From Candidatus Opimibacter iunctus (GTDB lineage Bacteria; Bacteroidota; Bacteroidia; Chitinophagales; Saprospiraceae): 64,000 nt of DNA. Within the stretch, counting starts at the first letter, position 1; each line of letters begins with the position of its first letter. Position numbers and translations under genes: made by a program. The stretch covers positions 186,001 through 250,000 of the forward strand of contig JADJVH010000011.1 of NCBI GenBank assembly GCA_016716665.1, given 5' to 3'. Below the pieces are notes generated by a model. The model ran no database searches. It was not told where the DNA came from and saw nothing but the letters and a program-made list of their open reading frames with translations. Shown here piece after piece: positions 1 through 11,682 of this stretch.

Positions 1-3000
1 GTACATCCGATGCCAATCTGGTGGTAACCAGCACACAGACCTCATCAGGCACATGCCCGATCGTGATCACGAGAACATACAAGGTAACAGATGCATGTGG
101 GAATACAAGGGCAGATATAATCCACACGATCAATGTCAATGATACTACAGCTCCTGCAGTGACAGGCACAATCACCAATACCATCGTTGAAGGTTGTTCA
201 ATCGGAGATGCTCCGTCTGCTTTAACGACTGTTGCTGCACTAGAAGCACTGACCGGCAACCTGCAGATCAGTGATGCATGCACAAGCGATGCAAGCCTTG
301 TGGTGAGCAGTACACAGACATCAGCTGGTACTTGCCCATTGGTGATCACCCGGATATACAAAGTCACCGATGCCTGTGGTAACACCAGCGCTAATATCAC
401 CCATACGATCCAGGTCAACGATACGACAATACCGGCAGTCACCGGTAGTATCACAGCAACATCTGTAGAAGGATGCGCAGTGGGCGATGCCCCTGCCGCC
501 GTGACCACTGTTGCCGCACTCGAAGCACTCACCGGAAATCTGCAGATCGCAGATGCCTGCACAGCGGATGCTAATCTCACTGTGACCAGCAGTCAGACAG
601 CAACAGGCACATGCCCGATCATCATCACCAGGACATATAAAGTCACCGATGCTTGTGGTAATACGAGTGCTGATATCATTCATACGATCAACATACATGA
701 TACCACGCCACCTGCAGTGACAGGTGCGCTTACCGCTACTTCAGTAGAAGGCTGCGCTGCAGGCGATGCGCCGGCAGCCGTGACCACAGTGGCCGCGCTT
801 GAAGCATTGGCAGGTAATCTGCAGATCAATGATGCCTGCACCACTGATCCGGGATTGGTCGTGACGAGCAGCCAGACTACTTCAGGTTCATGCCCGCTGG
901 TGATCACGCGAACCTATGCGATCACAGATGCCTGTGGCAATACCAGTGTCAATATCACCCACACGATCAATATCAACGATACTACAGCTCCTGCTGTGAC
1001 GGGATCTTTATCATCCACTACCGTAGAAGGTTGTTCTGCAAGTGATGCCCCTGCCGCCGTGACCACTGTTGCAGCACTAGAAGCCCTGACAGGAAATCTT
1101 CAGGTGACGGATGCATGCGTACCGGATGCTAGCCTGGTCGTGACGAGCAGTCAGACCGCTACAGGTACCTGCCCGTTGGTGATCACGAGGATATACAAGG
1201 TGACAGATGTATGTGGCAATACGAGTGTCAATATCGTCCATACGATCAATGTCAATGATACAACAGCCCCTGCGGTGTCAGGTTCGATCACACCGACAGT
1301 GATTGAAGGATGCTCCATTGGCGCCGCGCCTGCAGCCGTGACCACAGTGGCCGCGCTCGAAGCCCTCGCCGGCAATCTCCAGATAGCCGATGCCTGTACG
1401 TCCGATGCGGGCCTTAGTGTCACGAGTTCACAGACAGTATCCGGATCATGTCCGATCATCATCACCAGGACATATCGTGTCACCGATGCCTGTGGCAATA
1501 CAAGTATCAATATCATTCACACGATCAATATAGATGATACGATTGCCCCTCAAGTCACTGGTTCAATCACGACATCAACGTATGAAGGGTGCTCTGTAGA
1601 GGAAGCACCGCTCACCGCTACTACTGTCGCAGCACTTGAAGCCCTGACCGGTAACCTGCAGGTATCAGATGGATGTACAGCAGACAACAATCTGGTCGTG
1701 ACCAGTAGCCAGACAGCCACCGGTACATGTCCAATTGTAATCACCAGGACATATCTGGTCACGGACGCATGTGGAAACACAAGCGCACCAATCATCCATA
1801 CTATCAATCTCAATGATACGAATCCACCAATAACTACTGGTACATTATCCATGATCAATGTAGAAGGGTGCTCAATAGCTGATGCGCCTGCTGCAGTGAC
1901 GACAGTGGCCGCACTCGAAGCACTCCCGGGTAATCTCCTTGTGACAGATGGCTGCACATCAGATGCCAACATCACCGTGACGCATAGCCAGACCGCTTCC
2001 GGTACATGTCCGCTTGTGGTGACCAGGACGTATGTAGTTGCTGATGCCTGTGGAAATACAGCATCTACAGTGCAGGTCATACAGGTAGATGACAATACCT
2101 CTCCTGCGATTACAGGATCAATGGCCACCACCAACATACAGGGTTGCAGCGCTGCTGCAGCACCTGCACCTGCCACTACTGTTGCTGCCTTAGAAACCTT
2201 AGGCCTGAACATCACGGATCAATGCACGGCAGATGCCAATCTCCTTGTCTCCAGCAGCGATGTTTCTACAGGCACTTGTCCGATCGTCATCACACGTACC
2301 TATACCTTGTCAGATGCCTGTGGAAATACAGCCTCTGCAGTGCATACCATCCAGGTGATGGACAATATCGCACCGGCATTTGCAGCGCTTCCGGCAACCA
2401 CTACGATCAGTTGCCCGGCGATACCATCTTTTGCATCCGCCACAGCTACGGATGCCTGTGATGCAACTCCACAACTCACCTTCCAGGATGTCACGGTACA
2501 AGGAGCATGCGCAGGGGCATACACAGTGACCAGGACCTGGACTGCAGTGGATGATTGCGGCAACAGTTCGACAGCCGCACAGACGATTGTAGTACAAGAT
2601 ATATCAGCTCCTGTCATCGGCTCACTCCCTGCACCATCTACTATATTCTGTCCCGCGACTCCGGTATTTGCTACAGCATCTGCGACAGATGGATGTGGCA
2701 GCAATATCGTATTGACGCATGCCGACCAGACATCACCGAGTTCATGCGCAGGCTCGTATACCGTGACCAGGATATGGACTGCAACAGATGGTTGCGGCAA
2801 CAGCTCCACGGCCTCACAGACGATCCAGGTGCAGGACATTACCGCACCGGTCATATCCGCTTTGCCGGCACCTTCAGTCATCAATTGCCCTGCCACCCCT
2901 GTATTTGCCACAGCGACTGCTACAGATGCGTGCGGCAGTGCCTTTACGTTAGTTTATTCAGACCAGAATACACCTGGCAGTTGCAGCGGAACCTATAGTG

Positions 3001-6000
3001 TCACTCGTACATGGACCGCTACAGATGCGTGTGGTAATAGCTCGACATCTTCTCAGACGATCAGTGTGCAGGATGTGACGCCACCGGTGATCACAGCAAT
3101 GCCTCCTAATACAACTATCAGTTGCCCGGGCTTCCCATCATTTTCAGTGAGTGCTTATGATGCATGTGGATACGCATTCATGTTGTCATCCACTGATATT
3201 TTCATCCTCGGAGATTGCCCTGCAGAATATATGGTCAGCAGGATCTGGACAGCTACGGATGTGTGCGGCAATTCTGCGACAGCGGTGCAGACCGTATCGG
3301 TCCAGGACAATACGCCTCCGGTTATAGCAGCCCTGCCAGCACCTTCTACGATCAATTGCCCCGCTACGCCAGTCTTTGCGACAGCGAGCGCAACAGATGC
3401 ATGTAACAGTCCTTTCACACTGACCTTCGCGGATGTGACTACACCAGGTAGTTGCGCCGGATCGTACAGCGTCACCAGGACATGGACCGCATTGGATGTT
3501 TGCGGCAATGCATCAACCAAGTCGCAGACCATCAATGTAGTGGACAATGTGGCTCCGGTCATTTCATCGATTGCCGGCACCATCGACGATCTTCTGTCCG
3601 GCAACACCATCTTCGCGACACCTACTGCTACGGATGGATGCGGCAGTAGCTTTTACGCTGACCTTTGCAGATGTGACTACACCAGGTAGTTGCGCCGGTT
3701 CTTATTCGTCACCCGGACATGGACGGCTACAGATGGATGTGGCAATGTGTCTACCAGATCACAAACGATCAATGTGGTTGACAATAGCACCAGTGATCGC
3801 TGCATTACCTGCCCCATCGACGATCAATTGCCCGCTACACCAGCCTTTGCTACAGCCACAGCTACGGATGCCTGCGGCAGCCTGTTTACCCTGACATTCG
3901 CGGATGTGACGGTCACACCAGGTAGTTGCGCAGGATCATATACAGTCACCCGCACATGGACGGCTACAGATGGATGCGGCAATGTATCGACCGCAGCACA
4001 AGTCATCAACGTACAGGATATCGATGCACCGGTGATCGCATCTGCCGGCCCATGGCTAAATCATTGATTGCCCGGCGACGCCATCATTTGCCACAGCGAC
4101 AGCCACTGACGGTTGTGGTAGTGCATTTACACTCACCTTCCAGGATGTGACCACACCTGGTGCATGCGTAGGAACGTTTACGGTGACACGCACATGGACC
4201 GCCCAGGATGGATGCGCCAATAGTTCGACTGCTTCACAGGCCATCACCGTGCGTGATGTGACAGCACCTGTGATTGCAGCATTGCCGGCACCGTCTACGA
4301 TACAGTGTCCTGCCACGCCTTCATTTGCAGTAGCTACAGCCATTGATGCATGCGGTACGCCGTTTACACTGACACAAAATACAGTGACTACACCGGGCTC
4401 TGTGCCGGACAATATTCGATGACCAGAACCTGGACAGCGACAGATGCTTGTGGCAATGTATCCACCGCTTCACAAACGATCAATGTGATAGACGTCACCG
4501 CTCCGGTGATTGATCCGCTGCCTGCAACGTCTACTATACAATGTCCTGCGATGCCATCTTTTGCAACAGCTACAAGCACAGATGGCTGCGGCAGTGGGGC
4601 AACACTTTCCTTCCAGGATGTAACGACGCTTGGGTCATGCCCACAGGAGTATTCAGTCAAGAGAACCTGGACATCAACAGATGGATGTGGTAATTCATCC
4701 ACTGCTTCACAGACGATCAACGTGGAGGACAATACTGCACCGGTGATTTCTTCATTGCCTGCACCTTCAGTGATCCAGTGTCCGGCTACACCATCCTTTA
4801 CCACAGCTACAGCCAGCGATGGTTGCGGAGGTGCAGTCAACCTGGTCTTTAGTGATCAGACTTTCCCCGGACCATGTGCAGGAGAGTATTCAGTGACGAG
4901 GACATGGACGGCAACAGATGCCTGCGGCAATATATCCACACGTGCCCAAACGATCAGCGTGGAGGACAATACCGCACCGGTGATTTCTTCATTGCCGGCA
5001 CCTTCTACAATTCATTGCCCTGCTACGCCAGTCTTCGCTGTAGCTACGGCATCAGATGTATGCGGCAGCGCATTTACACTTGTATCAGCAGATGTGACCA
5101 CACCTGGCCTTTGCGCGGGAGCATATAGTGTGACCCGTACATGGACGGCAACAGATGCATGTGGCAACATCGCTACTGCAGCACAGACGATCAATGTGGT
5201 TGATACCGATGCTCCTGTGATCTCCGGATTGCCGGCTACTTCAACGATCAGTTGCCCGGCCTCACCTGTTTTTGCTACAGCAGTTGCTACTGATGGATGC
5301 GGTAGTGCCTTCACATTGGAATCTGCCTTTATGTCGACCTCCGGGGATTGTGCCGGAGAATATAGTGACAAGACTTTGACGGCAACAGATGCATGCGGAA
5401 ATGTATCCACCGCTACACAGACGATCAATGTGATCGACGTTACACCACCGGTGATTTCAGCCTTGCCTGCTCCGGTCACGATCAATTGTCCTGCGACACC
5501 ATCCTTTGCTGTAGCTACAGCCACGGATGTATGTGGCAGTGCCTTTACGCTGACGTCAGCAGATGTGACCACGCCAGGTGCATGCGCAGGACGTATTCGG
5601 TCACCCGCACATGGACAGCCACAGATGATTGCGGCAACATTTCGACTGCCGCCCAAATCATCCATGTACAGGATATCACAGCTCCGGTCATCGCTGCATT
5701 ACCTGCACCATCCACGATCAGTTGCCCTGCGGTACCAAACTTTGCAGCCACCGCTACGGATGCATGTGGCAGTGCCTTCACGCTGACCTCATCTGACCAG
5801 ACGGTCACTGGCAGTTGTGCAGGTACTATACAGTGACCTGCACATGGACGGCTACGGATGGATGTTCAAATGCACGACCGCATCACAAGTGATACATGTG
5901 ATCGACAATTCACCTCCGGTCATTACAGGTACTATTCCGGTCTCAACCCGCAGGGATGTAGTGCAGGTATCGCGCCACCGGCATTGACTACTGTAGCGGC

Positions 6001-7386
6001 ACTCGAAGCGCTGGGGCATTACCATCACAGATGGATGTGCCAGCGATGCCTCGCTGACCGTCACCAGCAGCCAGGTGATCTCAGGCACTTGCCCGATTGT
6101 AGTGACAAGGACCTATGTCATCACGGATCTCTGCGGCAACTCAAGTACTACAGTAGCAGTCATCAACGTCAATGATACTACAGCACCGGTAGGATCTGCT
6201 CCCTGCAGGAACCTTCACCAACAAATCTGTGCATCCAATGCAGTCAATACGATACATCTCAATGTCGCACTGATAGCTGCTAACTATACTGACAATTGCG
6301 GAGGACAGGTTACGGTTATTCCGACAGACACGGTGTTGATCACTGACAATTGTGAATGGGTATTACCACTACTATAAAGTGGTGGATCCATGCGGCAATG
6401 CGCTGATGAACCAGAATATCACGCATACCGGAAGCGACCTGACTGCGCCGACGGGCTCACCTCCTCCGACTTCACTCGGCAACAATGCATGCAAAGCAAC
6501 AGCTGTGGCCACCTATCCATTCAGCGCGGCAGTAGCTGGTGCAGGATATACAGACAATTGCGGCAGCCCTGTCATTGTTACCCTGACCAATACACAAGTG
6601 ATAGGTACAGATTGCAACTGGGCCATCATCTACACCTTAGTGTCAAGGATGAATGGTACAATACGCTCAGCGGACAGCAGATGATCCTCGGGCAGTGACC
6701 AGACGCCACCAACATTTACACGCCCGGCGGATATCACCATCTACAGTAATGAAGCGTGTGTGTACAATGCAGGAGTAGGTGACCGGAGATGACCAATGAA
6801 AGTGATCAGTGCTCCAGTGGCCTCAATGTGACCTTTTTACAGATGTTGTGGTCAGTGGCTCCTGCCAGTGCAGCTCATCATCACGCGTACATGGGCACCT
6901 CGTCGATGCCTGTGGCAATGTTGCTCCAAACCAGGTGCAGACCATCAATGTATACTCCAATATCGTCACCAATACCAATGATAGCGGGGCCGGTTCATTG
7001 AGGGATATCATCATGCGCACCTGCCGGATCTACCGTGACCTTCTCCGACACTCATGGGCCAGGAATATCGTGCTGACGAGTGGAGAGATCGTCATCGACA
7101 AGAATCTTACACTCAATGGATTGGGGGTAGTTAATTCTATGATTTCGGGTAACAATGCATCCCGCATATTCACCCGATGCCAGGGTAAACATTTCACCAT
7201 CAAGAACCTGGCTCTGAAGAATGCCACCGCAGTGACCAACGGGGGAGCGATTTATGTGGAAGCAACCTGACGCTTTCTGAAAACATCTCATTGCAGAACA
7301 ATTTTGAGAATGGTGTGCCCAAGGCGATGACCCCTCAACCTGACGGGTAGCTTCTAGCCATGGGTACGATTCAGACTACGCAATAG
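1..7386 (+). CDS. Giant HYR-like repeat surface protein, 5'-truncated by the window and frame-broken
   Basis: The reading frame is already open at base 3, so the start lies outside the window. The intact part runs to base 3689 and is built from two families of tandem cysteine-containing modules. The first has about 93 residues and carries VEGCS, TTVAALEALTGNLQ and TDACGNTS. The second has about 79 residues and carries STINCPATPVFATA, TRTWTATDACGN and SQTINV, resembling HYR/immunoglobulin-like domains of Bacteroidota adhesins. From about 3653 the same modules continue but hop between frames: an extra T near 3653, then missing bases near 3703, 3785, 3833, 4055, 4390, 5590, 5825 and beyond. From about 6960 a segment with DSGAGSLRDI starts a parallel beta-helix-like domain (IVIDKNLTLNG, NGGAIYVE). 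The most plausible end is the TAG at 7384-7386, after one more frame change. I see no T9SS sorting domain at the end. A secreted adhesin is inferred. The breaks are probably sequence errors, but decay cannot be excluded. Confidence 0.8.
186..2360 (+). repeat. 279-bp tandem protein-coding repeat (about 8 units)
   Basis: Units begin at the codons for VEGC at 186, 465, 744, 1023, 1302, 1581, 1860 and 2136. The spacing is exactly 279 bp (93 codons) except for the last unit, which is one codon short. Each unit encodes a two-strand-rich module with paired cysteines. The stretch before 186 is the end of a further unit, so the array extends to the left of the window. Confidence 0.93.
2361..5880 (+). 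repeat. 237-bp tandem protein-coding repeat (about 15 units)
   Basis: Module starts at D[NI]xAPV codons at 2361, 2598 and 2835 give a 237-bp (79-codon) period that continues to about 5880. Unit sequences are close at nucleotide level. After about 3650 the period is disturbed by single-base indels, and by a small in-frame loss near 5363 where the usual TRTW segment is shortened. Confidence 0.88.
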
Positions 7387-7409
7387 TCAAGCGAGAAGTT
7401 GCACCACCC

Positions 7410-7861
7410 TCACTCTGATTTTTCCAGCCCCATCGGGACACCACGTAATGATTGACTTAAAGTTGTTTCATCTTCAACGAGGTAAGGGCTGAATATCCCG
7501 TTTTTATATGCCGATCTTCCCCGCATTATTATCGGACCGAAAATCAATAACCCAACCACTAATGAAACGATGGACGTGATCAACACTGCACCTGCCGCTA
7601 AGTCCTTGATATGTTTTATCTCCGATGAATCTCCGGACGCTGAAGTCCGCCATGCGCCTGATAGCACTGTTCAACGCTTCGCAGCAAGTACAGCTCCTAT
7701 AACAAGAGCACTAAGCAAATCTCAACGATGGAAAGTTGCAACCATATCCCGGCAATCAGGACCAATATGGCGGCGGCCAATCTGATTCGCGCATTGCGCT
7801 CGGGAAAGAACAAGGCCAGTCCGGCGATGGCATACCTGGTGCCACTGAGCCATTTCCTCAT
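7410..7861 (-). CDS. dgkA: Diacylglycerol/undecaprenol kinase family (DgkA-like), frame-broken
   Basis: This is a small integral membrane lipid kinase, expected to phosphorylate undecaprenol or diacylglycerol. The start is ATG at 7861 (MRKWLSGTRYAIAGL), followed by hydrophobic helices. The family signature is split over three frames: AAEALNSAI in one, MADFSVRR in the same frame, then EIKHIKDLAAGAVLI in another. At least three single-base losses lie between about 7600 and 7700. The EALNSAI and KHIKDLAAGA blocks are the hallmark of this family. The frame ends at 7410, but a TAA at 7504-7506 in another frame would give a more usual length. The ATG overlaps the TGA of the upstream nuclease-like gene (ATGA), so the two are translationally coupled. 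Confidence 0.72.
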
Positions 7862-8793
7862 GCTCCTGTTGTAGTTGGTAAGGCCGGTGATCCCTGATCC
7901 GACCCACGGTGGCATTGCCTATCTCTGAAAAAGAAGTGCATTCAAACTGATCAGTAAACAGGATGTGTTCCACTGACATGGGCAGTGACAGCGAACCATC
8001 AATATTACGGGGATGTATATCTCTGCGTCCGTCCTGCAGCAGGCCGTTTGGCTTAAATTTCTGTACTTCCGTGGCCCATGGTGGCAGGTGGAAATCACCA
8101 AGCACCACAGTAGATCCATCAAGCTTCTTAATGTAGTCACTGAGATAGGTAAAATGCTCATCAATCTCCGTAAACGCAGCCTGGTTGACCGGTGGCACAA
8201 CCTGGCAACTGATGATGTGGCAGCTATTGTTGCCCGCGAGTAATACCTTGCACGTGAGGTTTGGTATCTCCCGAAGTAGATTGTATCCAGGGACTGAAAA
8301 GGAAGCTTGGAAAAGAATCCCATCCCATACTGGTCGAGACGGGTCAGGGTCTGTACGTAGTGGAAAGTAGGTGACAACCGGTCTGTCAGGTGCGAATTCC
8401 AGTCAGGCGTCAATTCCTGAAACTGAGGAAGTCAGCATCAATGCCCAGCAGGTAATCGATCACAGCTTCGTAATCATTCTCCGCATTGCCCAGACTGATA
8501 TGTGAAATACGTATGGATGGGTTGGCTGTCACTGCAGCAAGCCTCATTTGCTTGTTGGATGACTCTTTGAGGTAAAGGTTGAGCGCCATACAACACAAGA
8601 GACTGAACATCATCAGTCGCTGGTGATTGAATACAAAGGAAAGCAAGCCCACGCCCAGGAGGCCTAGCATAATGTATAAGGTATAGGAAGTGATTTGCTT
8701 GAGAAATAACACATCAGGCGTAAAAATGCAGATCAGGGTCAATACGATGATCAACAGCGATAGCACATTTTGCACGACAATTCTAGTAGTCAT
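7858..8793 (-). CDS. Endonuclease/exonuclease/phosphatase (EEP) family membrane protein, frame-broken
   Basis: The protein starts with about three hydrophobic helices (residues 5-75), then an EEP fold. The motifs are spread over several frames. FLSF(Q)ELTPDW carries the catalytic Glu after one missing base at about 8418. The YFGEIPNLTC region follows another loss at about 8268. VVLGDFHLPP matches the GDFN-type motif, and a GSDHRGI-type motif is recoverable near 7890 by restoring bases. With those restorations the stop is the TGA at 7858-7860, overlapping the dgkA start. The architecture of N-terminal membrane helices plus an EEP domain is common in Bacteroidota. The substrate (phosphoester, possibly lipid or nucleic acid) is unknown. 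Breaks look like homopolymer losses. Confidence 0.72.
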
Positions 8794-8844
8794 GGCCGGT
8801 GGTTGTCCCCATACGTGTATTCCTTTTCATCCACAATCAATCGC

Positions 8845-11414
8845 CTAGCGCTTGACGAGCGCACATGTCTCCTGGTATTCTCTGACATTGCCCGCCGCAT
8901 CCCATAATTGAACAAAAATGACATAAATCCCCATATCCGCCAGCACCTGGTCTTCATTCCGGCCATCCCATTGTACTATGGCTGACGTCCCCAGGGATTC
9001 ATTGGAGATCAGCCTGATGATTTCTCTGCCTTCCAGGTCATAGATCCATACAGATCCGATCTCCTCTCCGGACTCTAATAGAAAATTTAATGCCAAATAA
9101 TCTTTATACCCATCTTCATTAGGAGAAAACTGGGTGTTGATCACTGAAAAGGGAGGTTTGGCCTCTCCGCTCAGGTTGATATTTTGCGAATTCACCCCTG
9201 TTGGCGTCCCATAACCACTGACTGAAGAAGCACTATGCCAATTGGACGGGATGGTAGAAGGTGAGTTGGCAGAGACCCGCTCCAGGCTCACGCCATTCTG
9301 GTCCGCAATGACAGGAAGATGCCAGGCTGAGGAATAGGTCAATGAATCTATGACAACCCCACCTGAAAGGATGGATACATTGTCGCTCATATCATCCCAT
9401 GAAGGCAATGCGGCATCAAACAACCGTGAGGGTTGAGGCACCTGGTACCTTGACAAGATGTCGGCCGGTTCAGGACTGAATACGCTGAGTTGCCCGGGAG
9501 CGAGGACTTCGTTGATCCCGGTAGGATACAGATCCTGCTGGCCGGGTCTGATGCGTCCTATGGTCAGCGTGCTGAGATCAATAAATTTCTGGCTGGTATT
9601 GTATATTTCAAGAAAGCGGGCGCCTCCCGACGCAGGATTGAACATGATCTCATTGATGAGCACATCACCTGGTTCAGCAGCAGCGGTCAGTCCAAAAGTA
9701 ATAGTGTCTTTTGCCAACCCTTCATTGCCCAGGCAATCGTATGTAGCAAATGGAAGCAGGTGATAGATCACTCCTGCCTCTAACGGCGCAGCCAAAGTCA
9801 GCTGCACACTGTTCGCATCATTCGATACTACCTCCGTTATTGCCAGCGCAGGTTGAATGGTATAGAGGGCCGGATTTTCCATAAGTAATGGATCCAGCCT
9901 TTCATCAAACTTCAGGATGATCTGATCATCTGCGGAGGTAAACAGGGACACCAATTCTGGTCCGGATACATCTGGCGTAGTGGTCCATTGTGTATTGACA
10001 CTGCCGGGTGTGCCACCGGTGAGATTTACTGGTGCAGACCAGTTGGCCATATCACTGCATTGGTGGAGCGGATTGATCATTTCGAGTGACCATCCTCCAT
10101 CAGTTTTGCCGGGATTACCATACCAGGCCGTTGTATAGCTCACATCATGCAAGATGACCCCATCAAGATCTTTTAGCATTATGGTAGCACCGGAGTTGGT
10201 CAGGGATGGGAAACTGGTGATCGGAACGATGCGTCCTGTTCCGTTAAATAATGGGGCCTTGGTTTCATCACACAGGATGATATACTCACCAGGCTGGATC
10301 AATTGATTAGGGAGCGCCTTTTGTGTCGTCCCTACCTGCAGGATATATTCTGACAAATTGAAGACACCCGCTGATGAGGCATTAAAGAGTTCAATGTATT
10401 CTGCATCGGGCATTGCCAGGACAGGAGTCGGGTCAGCCATGATTTCCGTGATCAGGAGGTCATAGGGTAGTGCTTTGTCTATACGGATGTAGGTAAAAGT
10501 CTTTTGATCATTGCCCATCACATTGCCTGCTACATCCTTTAGTGCCTGGATAGCCAGCGTATATTGGAGTTGGCTCTGAAAGGAAGTGTTCCAGGTCAGT
10601 TTTATTTTGGGTTGATTGAGTTCGATGAGATCAGGATGGGTGTTGCCAGGCGTGAGTGTATAATTATTGGCATTCGCTACTGTTGCCTGATCAAGCGGCT
10701 CATCAAAGACCAGCTCTACGGAATGTTCATCCAACACACTGATCGAAACCCACGTTGGAGCAGTCACATCCGGCTGCAGTGGTTGTATAGCGATATCATC
10801 AAAGTAAAATTTATCTCTTCGGGTATCAGAGTATTTGCAGCTGAAGCCAAAGAAGGACAGGGCAGGTAGAGGAAGGAGGTTATGGGATGCGGAAAATAAC
10901 AATTCAGGGATGGACCCGCCCAGGCTATAACATTGCCATGACCCGTCACCTTTGCGGATTATGCGCAGGCTTAGTTCAACAGGTTCAGTACCGACCAATG
11001 CGGGAGCAGATGCGGCCACAAGTTCACTCGTCCCATTGTTAAGATATTTCAGTTCGAGGGCATCCTGGTCTCCGGTGGCACCGATTTCCAGGAAGTATCC
11101 GGAGGCGGTAGCCAGGTCTGAGGAAGTAGCGCCCAGGTAAATCTTTAGTTGGTTGCTGGTTGAGGGGGCGAAATCCAGTTTGAAGTAGAGCTCCCATACC
11201 ATACTGTCCGTAAAGGTGACAGGGGTGTAGAGCCATGATGAGGTTGAACCTGTAGGGGCGGAAAGTTGGAGCTGTTGGCTCGCATTGACCACAAATTGGC
11301 CTTATCTCCTTGCCATGCATCCAGGCTCCCATCCGCAAAATCAGCAGAAAACTGGCCGGAAACTGGTGAAGAAAGCAAGAACAAACAAAAAAGAGCAAAA
11401 AACCAAAATTTCAT
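8845..11414 (-). CDS. Secreted lamin-tail-domain (LTD) protein with a FlgD/gliding-type C-terminus, one frameshift
   Basis: A signal peptide begins at ATG 11414 (MKFWFFALFCLFLLSSPVSG). Next come a jelly-roll/LamG-like segment, an Ig-like domain (PTWVSISVLDEHSVELVF), a lamin-tail domain (LLITEIMADPTP, AEYIELFNAS), a second Ig-like segment, a second lamin-tail domain (VLINEIMFNP, ARFLEIYNTS) and a C-terminal FSPNEDGYKDYL domain resembling gliding-motility/type B T9SS ends. The frame is broken at about 11298, where AATTTG should probably read AATTTTG. Restoring one T gives about 856 residues and joins the signal peptide to the body. It is probably exported and surface-attached through T9SS. The biological role is unknown. 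Confidence 0.82.
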
Positions 11415-11620
11415 TTTCCGAAGATACTCCAAAGCGGCTTTCACTTGAGAATATTTCCCATTATTTATTTGGTGGATTGCAATATCCCCGAAGGACATTC
11501 TGGTTTGATCCTCCCATTCAAGCTCTGCCGTTTATTCGCATCTAGAAAGGAAAATCGGCCCCGCCGCTCCTCATGCTTCGGATATCCTATTAACCTGTTA
11601 AAGCCCCAAAACGACCTGTC

Positions 11621-11648
11621 TTGATAATGTACAGACTGACTACCTTTA
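11621..11648 (+). promoter_or_regulatory. Bacteroidota-type promoter of asd
   Basis: TTG at 11621-11623, a 17-base spacer, then TACCTTTA at 11641-11648 match the TTG-N17/19-TAnnTTTG pattern. Transcription would start at about 11655. That excludes the in-frame ATG at 11650 and supports translation from 11683. Confidence 0.6.
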
Positions 11649-11682
11649 CATGACAAATCAATTCACCACACAAATGAAAGTA

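Noticed and set aside
1550..2911. Long open frames on the minus strand opposite the giant repeat gene (1550-2215, 2300-2911)
   Set aside because: They are mirror frames of the repeated modules; their sequences repeat with the same period and match no protein family.
1..7386. Diversity-generating retroelement acting on the repeat adhesin
   Set aside because: No reverse transcriptase and no template/variable repeat with A-specific differences are visible.
11415..11682. Lysine riboswitch before asd
   Set aside because: A consensus promoter lies 35 bases before the start, leaving no room for the element.
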